The notes beneath the pieces are model-generated. The model did not search any database, was not told the origin of the DNA, and saw only the letters and a list, made by a program, of their open reading frames with translations. DNA of 22,677 nucleotides from Flavobacteriia bacterium (GTDB lineage: Bacteria; Bacteroidota; Bacteroidia; Flavobacteriales_D; Crocinitomicaceae), in NCBI GenBank assembly GCA_009925805.1, contig RFQF01000010.1, positions 1 through 22,677 of the forward strand, given 5' to 3'. Shown one piece after another: positions 16,749 to 22,677 of this stretch (within the stretch, counting starts at the first letter, position 1; the number at the start of each line of letters is the position of its first letter). The translations under genes were made by a program, and so were the position numbers.

Positions 16749-16756
16749 TAAAATTA
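16749..16756 (-). promoter_or_regulatory. Candidate -7 box for the S46 peptidase gene
   Basis: Minus-strand TAATTTTA, differing from TAnnTTTG only in the last base, ending 5 nt before the ATG at 16743. The surroundings are A+T-rich, so a chance match is possible; no -33 TTG is visible at normal spacing. Confidence 0.35.
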
Positions 16757-16832
16757 TGAGAAGGCTAATGTACTATTTTATTCCTATTTTTTGAAACTTC
16801 GAACAACAATCCCCGGGATAGTCGACGAACCC

Positions 16833-18152
16833 CTATTTGAGATGCATTCTGATCCTCCAGCGTTTGGGATAAAGGTTATTGAAGCGATTTCCCAGGTGTT
16901 TTATATACCCCAAGGGTACTCCTTGATACTGCAAAACATAGTAACCCGCAGGATAGGGGGGAATGGGAAAGGTTTCGCCTCGCAGGTACATCAACGCTTC
17001 ATGGTTGGAGCATTCGATGCCACTTATTTTCATCGAAAGCATTGATAAATCGTGGTATGGAACCCATCCTTTAAGCGTTTTCTCCGCCACAATAGCTCCT
17101 TTTTTCAGGAATCGAAAGGGGATTTTTAAGGAAGTTAATGCGCCGTGGAGCTGGTTCGAAAGGAGCAAGGCAAAGTGGTTTTCTTGCACCATGACTTTGG
17201 TTTCATCCATTGGAATGTTTAATCCGGTAAAATCGTCCATGACGCGTGATGGATACAGGGAATAACGATCCGGTAGGACGCCTTGTTTTCTAAGCAAGCA
17301 TACAAATAATCCTTCCGAACGACTCGTGCCAGGAACAAAGTAATGACCGATACCTCCTCGACCAGGAAGGCATGCTTCAGGTACTGGCCAAGGATGCAGT
17401 TCCATGGCATATTGGTCCATCAAGCGTTGGATTTGTTGTTCATTTTCATGCGAATTAAAAGTACACGTAGCGTACAGCAAAAACCCACCTGGCTTGAGGC
17501 AATGAATTAAGTTGTCAAGTATAATCGTTTGTCGTTCAGCACAAAATTTTGGAGCCTCATCGTTCCATTCTGTGCGTGCATTGCCATCTTTTCGAAACAT
17601 CCCTTCTCCGGAACATGGAGCATCCACCAAAATGAGGTCGAATTGCTCCTCAAGGCGTTGAAAAGCCGCCGTATCGTCGTTGGTTACTGCTACGTTGTCA
17701 AGCCCCCATTTTGTTATGTTTTCACACAAGATATTGGCCCGATGTGGATGGATTTCATTCGCGATTCCAGCACAATTCCGCGGAAGAGCATCGAACATCG
17801 CCAACGTTTTCCCCCCAGGTGCAGCGCAAGCGTCCAAAACAAAAGCACCTTCCGGCAGATTTAGGGCCCGTACCATGCGATGAATGATCATAGAAGCCGC
17901 TTCTTGCGGATAATAGACTCCTGCATGAAATAAGGGGTCAAGGGTGAAGTTGGGACGCCGTTCCAAGTAAAAAGCGTCTTCACACCAAGGAACGGGCTCC
18001 AATCCTTCGGAGGAAAAGGCCTCCTTTTTACGCGGATTCACACGAATCGAGGTAATTGGTTCCTCCTCTAATGCTTTCAGAAGCGAGGTCCCAAAAGGCG
18101 AATCTTCCAAAATCGCTTGAATAAAGGCATCGGGTAGGGGAATCGTTACCAT
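16833..18152 (-). CDS. rsmF: RsmF-like rRNA cytosine-C5 methyltransferase (NOL1/NOP2/Sun family)
   Basis: SAM-dependent RNA m5C methyltransferase. 439 aa. N-terminal RNA-binding part (TSIRVNPRK), SAM motif DACAAPGGKT (107-116), the release cysteine Cys180 in DAPCSGEGMFRK and the nucleophile Cys230 in ATCTFNSHENE. The GEGMFRK wording and the C-terminal module (about 345-439, with PAGYYVLQYQGVPLGYIK) are those of the RsmF/YebU branch rather than RsmB. In E. coli RsmF targets 16S C1407; the site here is inferred. Last gene of the mutS2 operon; its start overlaps the tilS 3' end by 7 bases. Confidence 0.93.
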   Translation of the reverse strand: MVTIPLPDAFIQAILEDSPFGTSLLKALEEEPITSIRVNPRKKEAFSSEGLEPVPWCEDAFYLERRPNFTLDPLFHAGVYYPQEAASMIIHRMVRALNLPEGAFVLDACAAPGGKTLAMFDALPRNCAGIANEIHPHRANILCENITKWGLDNVAVTNDDTAAFQRLEEQFDLILVDAPCSGEGMFRKDGNARTEWNDEAPKFCAERQTIILDNLIHCLKPGGFLLYATCTFNSHENEQQIQRLMDQYAMELHPWPVPEACLPGRGGIGHYFVPGTSRSEGLFVCLLRKQGVLPDRYSLYPSRVMDDFTGLNIPMDETKVMVQENHFALLLSNQLHGALTSLKIPFRFLKKGAIVAEKTLKGWVPYHDLSMLSMKISGIECSNHEALMYLRGETFPIPPYPAGYYVLQYQGVPLGYIKHLGNRFNNLYPKRWRIRMHLK

Positions 18153-19387
18153 GGTTCAAAGGTAACTTTAATAAAACGGCTTCCTTCGGGATTCGCGCGA
18201 AATGCGTGGGCGATGCATATTCCGGGTATTCCCACGATAACGTCTCCGCATCGAAGCACAGGCCAAAGTTTTCGCACATGTTCGGGAATTCGTGCTCCTT
18301 TTAGTAAAGCATTGATGCTTTTAGCCCGTTGCAACCCGTTAGGTCGCAGTTGTTCGTGAGGCAGGAAGGAACTTACCTGCAAGGGAAAACGGATTTGCTC
18401 CGGGTTAAGAAACCAGGTCCATGCATCGAATTTTTGGGGAAGCGTTTGCACGGTTTCCATGTGAAATCGCAAATCGATTGGTGCCGCCTTCATGAAGCGA
18501 ATTCCCTCCTTCGTTTTGATTAAACGTCCCGCGGTTCCTACATCGAGTTGTTTGCCGTTAGCTAAGGTGAATAACTGTTGAATCCTGTCATAAAACCGTG
18601 GTTCGATTTCCATCCGCTTCAAGGCTTCGATGAACACGGAAGCATCCAGGCCTTGATGCGCTAACGGGATCAATCCATGCGCGTTCCATTCTTTACGAAT
18701 TTTTTCAGCTTGTTTTTGATGGCTTTGATGCGCTTTACGGAATTGCTTCATCAAGAAATTCACTTCGTTTTTTAATTGGGGAAATGCTTGGTAAAGGCTG
18801 GGAAGTGCTTCGATCCGGAGAAAATTCCTTAAGTAACGTGTATCCGAATTGCTTTGGTCTTCACGCCAGAGAATACCATGATTGTGTGCGTAGCTTTCGA
18901 TTTTTTTTCGAGGGGTAGTTAATAAGGGGCGCAATAGGGTTGGGCTGGCATCCACCATTCCGGATAAGCCACTTAACCCACTTCCTCGGATTAAATGCAA
19001 CCAAAATGTTTCCAGTTGATCGTCGGCATGATGGGCTGTAACTCCGATGGAATTTGGATGTTGCTTCAACAGGGATTCCAAGTAACCGTAGCGAATGTTA
19101 CGTGCCTCTTGCTGTAAATTTCCGCCCTGCGCTTCCAGGTGTTTTTTAAGGTGAACCGATTTCAAGTAACATCGAACTCCCAAAACGGTACATGCTGCTT
19201 GCACGAACTGCGCATCGTCCTTGCTGTCGTTTCCCCGAAGATGATAATTCACATGAACTACGGAAAAAGGCACCTTAAGTTGGTGAAAAAGATGGAGCAA
19301 AACCATGGAGTCAATGCCGGCGCTGCACGCAAGGTAGTAATGCGTGGCGGGATGTTTATTAAGAAAGCGATGCAGGATAGAAACCAT
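18146..19387 (-). CDS. tilS: tRNA(Ile)-lysidine synthetase TilS
   Basis: Converts C34 of the CAU-anticodon tRNA-Ile to lysidine with ATP and lysine, switching it from Met to Ile decoding; normally essential. 413 aa. N-terminal PP-loop domain with CSAGIDSMVL (residues 21-30), VHVNYHLRG, TAHHADDQLETF and LIRGSGLSGLSGM, then the TilS-specific helical domain and C-terminal TilS_C (RPNGLQRAKSINALLKGARI, VGIPGICIAHAF). The PP-loop reads SAGIDS where the family consensus is SGGxDS. It starts 3 nt after the pabB stop. Confidence 0.95.
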   Translation of the reverse strand: MVSILHRFLNKHPATHYYLACSAGIDSMVLLHLFHQLKVPFSVVHVNYHLRGNDSKDDAQFVQAACTVLGVRCYLKSVHLKKHLEAQGGNLQQEARNIRYGYLESLLKQHPNSIGVTAHHADDQLETFWLHLIRGSGLSGLSGMVDASPTLLRPLLTTPRKKIESYAHNHGILWREDQSNSDTRYLRNFLRIEALPSLYQAFPQLKNEVNFLMKQFRKAHQSHQKQAEKIRKEWNAHGLIPLAHQGLDASVFIEALKRMEIEPRFYDRIQQLFTLANGKQLDVGTAGRLIKTKEGIRFMKAAPIDLRFHMETVQTLPQKFDAWTWFLNPEQIRFPLQVSSFLPHEQLRPNGLQRAKSINALLKGARIPEHVRKLWPVLRCGDVIVGIPGICIAHAFRANPEGSRFIKVTFEPW

Positions 19388-19390
19388 AGG

Positions 19391-20563
19391 CTATTGAATC
19401 AGTCGAGCAATTTTTACCAAACATTCCTCATACTCCTTGGCGGGATCCGAGGCTGCCGTTATAGCGCTACCTACGGCGCAACTCAAGCGTTTCGTGGCAG
19501 GGGTGTACGTAAGAGAACGAATAACCACGTTGAAATCAAAATCGCCGGAAGGGCTAAAATACCCAACGCTACCCGAGTAAAGTTCACGGGAAAAGGGTTC
19601 CAAGGCATTCATGTGAATCAATGAATTGCGCTTGGGGGCTCCTGTCATGGAACCCATAGGAAAGGTCGCTTTTAAAAGTTCAGAAAACGGCCGATTCGGC
19701 GAAACCTTGCATGTAACGGTAGATATCATTTGGTGAACGTTAGGGAACGAATACATACCGCATAATTCCGCTACGCGAACTGAATTCGGCAGTGCGACTT
19801 TCGAAAGATCGTTGCGTACTAAATCCACAATCATTACATTTTCCGAGCACTCTTTCGGAGAGGATTTCAGGGCTTCCATGAGTCGTTCATCTTCCATTGG
19901 GTCTTGGTGCCTTGGAGCGGTGCCTTTGATCGGTTGCGATATCAATTGGTTGCCGGTTTTCTTCAAGAATCGTTCGGGACTTCCACAAGCCAACCAGATA
20001 TCCTCCAGGCATAATAGGGCCGAAAAAGGAGCTTTTGTTCGTTGATTCACCCGTTGATAGAGGCTAAAAGGATCGGATAATACTAAGTTCTCGATGAAAA
20101 ATTCGAAGCAGAAATTCGTTTCATAAAGATCTCCGCGTTGTATTAGCTGTTGGATTTGGATAATGCGTTCGAGGTAGGATGCTCGGGAAATAGCGGGAGT
20201 AAATTCGGGCAGTGCTTGCGACTGAGCGCGTTCGATTTCCCTTATATAATGTGAAATTTCATCCTTTCGGGTCCCCTGATGCAGTATGGAATTGGTGCCA
20301 TCCAGTGCAGCAACCTCTGAAGGAACCCAGAAAAACGCGAGGGGCAAGGTGCTTTGGTTGGAGGCTTTATTCCCAACAATATGTTCTTGCAACGCGTAGG
20401 AGATGTAGCCGAAAATGTACTTTCCTTGATGGTTTTCTAAAAAGGCATCGAGTAGGGGGAGTTCCTCGGAGGTTTCCAAGGTAAACGAAGGCCCAGAGCC
20501 TACTGCCAACAGTCCTGTACCGTTATTCGAATTCAAATAAGCAAGAGGAGGAATAGGATTCAT
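19391..20563 (-). CDS. pabB: Aminodeoxychorismate synthase component I (PabB)
   Basis: Chorismate-utilising enzyme of the folate pathway: adds ammonia to chorismate to give 4-amino-4-deoxychorismate. 390 aa, a short single-domain version without a fused glutaminase or lyase. Chorismate-binding motifs: PIKGTAPR (211-218) with Lys213, the residue that distinguishes PabB (PIKGT) from anthranilate synthase TrpE (PIAGT); SPKECSENVMIVDLVRNDLSKV; GSMTGAPK (304-311); SGSVGYFSPSGDFDFNVVIR; and ITAASDPAKEYEE near the C terminus. Start overlaps the mutS2 stop (ATGA). No pabA or pabC is adjacent. Confidence 0.93.
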   Translation of the reverse strand: MNPIPPLAYLNSNNGTGLLAVGSGPSFTLETSEELPLLDAFLENHQGKYIFGYISYALQEHIVGNKASNQSTLPLAFFWVPSEVAALDGTNSILHQGTRKDEISHYIREIERAQSQALPEFTPAISRASYLERIIQIQQLIQRGDLYETNFCFEFFIENLVLSDPFSLYQRVNQRTKAPFSALLCLEDIWLACGSPERFLKKTGNQLISQPIKGTAPRHQDPMEDERLMEALKSSPKECSENVMIVDLVRNDLSKVALPNSVRVAELCGMYSFPNVHQMISTVTCKVSPNRPFSELLKATFPMGSMTGAPKRNSLIHMNALEPFSRELYSGSVGYFSPSGDFDFNVVIRSLTYTPATKRLSCAVGSAITAASDPAKEYEECLVKIARLIQ

Positions 20564-22653
20564 GGAACGGGGAGGAGTTTGTCGGAGGTCAACGTCATTT
20601 TCATCGAATTCACCAACACCACAATTTTGTTCTTTTCAATCGATTGAATGATGCCCAATTGCTTGCTTCCTTGAATTTTGACCTTATCCCCGGGTTGAAA
20701 AACGAAGGCATTGCTATGGTTGATCGTTTCCTTAGGTTTGGCTTTTTTTACCTGGGGTTTTGGAGTGCGTGCTTTTACTATAAAACTTCGAATTTCTTCG
20801 AAGAGCAGATCGTTTTCTTGCTGCTTTCGGCGTCCGGGTTGATAGCGGGTCATGTACTTTTCCAGGCGCTGTCCGAGCTGCACGGATTTCGCTTGCTCCT
20901 CTGCTTGAAGGCTGAGTTGCTTAGCTTTCAATCGATTTTCCTGTTCGAGTTGTCGAAGTCGTGCAATTTCAAGTTCCATGCGCGCTTGGGCGTTTTTATG
21001 CTCCTGAATCATTTTTTGGTAATACTGTTTTTCTTCTTGGATGGAGGATAATAATTGGTTGAGGCGTTTCGTGTCAGAGGATAATTTTTGCTTGGCATCT
21101 TTGATGAGTTGGGGAGGAATTCCGTTGATGGAAGCCACTTCAAAGGTGAATGAACTTCCTGGAAGCCCCATGACTAATTCGTAGAGCGGCTTAAGCGATT
21201 GGGTGTCAAATTTCATGGCTCCGTTAACCGTTCCCGGTAATTCAGAAGCCTTCACTTTAATTGCCGCGTAGTGGGTGGTGATCATCGAATAACACGCTTT
21301 GGCATACAATTCTTCGAAAAATACTTCAGCCAAGGCCGCTCCCAATTCAGGATCGGTTCCGCTACCGAATTCATCTAGGAGTAATACCGTGTTGGGCTGT
21401 GCAATTTGCAGAAAGTACTTCATGCGTTGAAGTCGGTAAGAGTAAGTACTTAATTCATTTTCAATCGATTGATTGTCCCCAATATCGGAATATAAATGAT
21501 GAAAAAAGCAGGCTTTTGAATCGTGATGCACGGGAATTAACAAGCCTGCCTGAAGCATGCATTGAAGTAGGCCAAAGGTTTTAAGGGTTAAGCTTTTTCC
21601 TCCGGCATTCGGGCCAGAAATCACTAAAATACGTTGTTCAGGAGTTAAGCTAAAGTGCTGAGGAACGGTCATTTTTCCGAGCCGCTGATGGGTCGCTAGC
21701 AATATTGGGTGAAAGGCATTTTGCCACTCGAAGCTCGTTTCGGTACTGATGCCGGGTAAGGTTGCATCCATGGAAACGGCTAAACGCGCTTTGGCGGTAA
21801 TAAAATCAAAAGAAACCAACGATTTTTGATAGGATTCAATTAGCCCGAGGTAAGACCTGAGGTAATGGCATAAAACGCGCAGAATCCGGTAGATTTCTTT
21901 TTGTTCATCCTCGATCAAGCAATCCAACTCATGGTTTAGTTCTCGATTGATTTGGGGTTCGATGTAGGTGAGGCTTCCCGTTTTGCTCGTGCCAACGACG
22001 GTTCCGAGTACGCGGCGTTTGTATCCGGATTGAACCGTTAAAACCCGTCGCTCACCGAGGAAGGTTTCTTGGGTTTCCCCGAGCCAGCCTTCTTTCGCGA
22101 GTTTGCGCATTTCCCGTTCGAAGTTGCGGTTGATTTTTTGACGTACCGTGCGAATGGAGCTGCGGATTTCCAAGAGCGCTTTACTGGCGTCGTCTTTTAC
22201 GTTTTTCGTCGTTTTGACATCAACCACAGCTGCAATGGCATTTTTTAGGTCGTCGGTACAATGGCAATTTTCGAAGACTTGAGCAAGCTCAGGGGCTTGG
22301 AGATAGGAATCGAAAAATTGCACCCACTGGTTTACCAAATCGCTAGCATGGTAAATGTTAAGAACGGATGCTACATTGAGGACAGCATCTTCGAGTTTCA
22401 ACAATTTTATTTCAAGGAGCAATTCTTCGAAATCCATACCGGGCAAAGAGCGCCGTTGTTGGGTGATTAAAAAACGTTGGAACGTTTGAAGGAGTTCGAA
22501 GTGTACTTTTTTGAAGTTATTAGAAGGTTTTAATTTAAGCGTAAGCTCTGCGGCACTTTTGGAAACTGTGAACGATTTTAGTTCTTCCAAAATGCTGGGA
22601 AACTGTAACTCTTGAAGCGTTTGTGCATCAGTAAAGAAACGTGTGGAGCGCAT
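20560..22653 (-). CDS. mutS2: MutS2-type ATPase lacking the Smr domain
   Basis: MutS-family ATPase without the mismatch-recognition domain; in other bacteria MutS2 limits recombination or acts on stalled ribosomes. 697 aa from the ATG at 22653 (MRSTRFFTDA); the TTG two codons earlier lies within the candidate -7 box. Core/clamp region (about 1-330), Walker A GPNAGGKS (347-354), Walker B LLLDE (424-428), SGTDP (430-434) and His461 in ITTHYAA, then a long coiled coil (about 520-600) and a KOW-like ending (652-697). Full-length MutS2 (about 785 aa in Bacillus) has a further ~80-residue Smr nuclease domain; here the frame stops after the KOW-like part and pabB begins at once. First gene of the operon. 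Confidence 0.95.
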   Translation of the reverse strand: MRSTRFFTDAQTLQELQFPSILEELKSFTVSKSAAELTLKLKPSNNFKKVHFELLQTFQRFLITQQRRSLPGMDFEELLLEIKLLKLEDAVLNVASVLNIYHASDLVNQWVQFFDSYLQAPELAQVFENCHCTDDLKNAIAAVVDVKTTKNVKDDASKALLEIRSSIRTVRQKINRNFEREMRKLAKEGWLGETQETFLGERRVLTVQSGYKRRVLGTVVGTSKTGSLTYIEPQINRELNHELDCLIEDEQKEIYRILRVLCHYLRSYLGLIESYQKSLVSFDFITAKARLAVSMDATLPGISTETSFEWQNAFHPILLATHQRLGKMTVPQHFSLTPEQRILVISGPNAGGKSLTLKTFGLLQCMLQAGLLIPVHHDSKACFFHHLYSDIGDNQSIENELSTYSYRLQRMKYFLQIAQPNTVLLLDEFGSGTDPELGAALAEVFFEELYAKACYSMITTHYAAIKVKASELPGTVNGAMKFDTQSLKPLYELVMGLPGSSFTFEVASINGIPPQLIKDAKQKLSSDTKRLNQLLSSIQEEKQYYQKMIQEHKNAQARMELEIARLRQLEQENRLKAKQLSLQAEEQAKSVQLGQRLEKYMTRYQPGRRKQQENDLLFEEIRSFIVKARTPKPQVKKAKPKETINHSNAFVFQPGDKVKIQGSKQLGIIQSIEKNKIVVLVNSMKMTLTSDKLLPVP

Positions 22654-22656
22654 AAA

Positions 22657-22664
22657 CAAAGCTA
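22657..22664 (-). promoter_or_regulatory. Candidate -7 box (TAGCTTTG) for the mutS2-pabB-tilS-rsmF operon
   Basis: Exact minus-strand match to TAnnTTTG, ending 3 nt before the mutS2 ATG. The -33 region is cut off by the window edge. Implies a leaderless or nearly leaderless operon transcript; no other promoter is apparent inside the tightly packed operon. Confidence 0.5.
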
Positions 22665-22677
22665 CACTTAAATTTAA

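Noticed and set aside
19139..19624. Plus-strand 161-codon open frame opposite tilS and pabB
   Set aside because: It runs antisense across the junction of two well-supported genes, shows no family motif and has a composition typical of a shadow frame.

Overview
The window is an ordinary chromosomal segment of a Bacteroidota bacterium, most likely Flavobacteriales. It is packed with housekeeping and secreted-enzyme genes. I base the assignment on: an S46-type dipeptidyl-peptidase and an S9 peptidase with signal peptides; lipoproteins with very short tethers; a ~157-aa protein resembling DUF6913 between ligA and dapA; a MutS2 without Smr domain; and TAnnTTTG-type -7 boxes (the Bacteroidota sigma-ABfr promoter form) only 3-5 nt before several start codons. 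No tRNA, rRNA, insertion sequence, CRISPR array, phage gene or recognisable defence locus was seen, and no stretch above 300 bases lacks a gene.

Layout. (1) 1-4732, plus strand: prmC (5' end cut by the window), ligA, a DUF6913-like gene, dapA and a lipoprotein D-Ala-D-Ala dipeptidase, every junction overlapping. (2) 4722-6109, minus strand: an FkbM-type methyltransferase followed by a small lipoprotein, overlapping by ATGA. (3) 6157-9914, plus strand: secreted S9 peptidase, GNAT acetyltransferase and a membrane-anchored DRGH endonuclease with a C-terminal Cys/His tail; then a 66-aa orphan reading frame. (4) 10190-11368, minus: mnmA. (5) 11569-12291, plus: DltE-like short-chain dehydrogenase. 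(6) 12293-13462, minus: proline dehydrogenase, back to back with aroB (plus, 13522-14595). (7) 14626-16743, minus: S46 peptidase. (8) 16833-22653, minus: operon mutS2-pabB-tilS-rsmF.

Function. The S9 and S46 peptidases and the proline dehydrogenase fit a peptide-consuming lifestyle (inference). prmC, mnmA, tilS and rsmF are translation-apparatus modification genes; ligA and mutS2 act on DNA; dapA, aroB and pabB feed lysine/peptidoglycan, aromatic and folate synthesis; the dipeptidase next to dapA also touches peptidoglycan.

I did not find a convincing new multi-gene system. The best second-look items are the repeated geometry of -7 boxes abutting start codons (predicting leaderless or nearly leaderless mRNAs for several genes), the Smr-less MutS2, the Cys/His tail on the endonuclease, and the unusual PP-loop of TilS.
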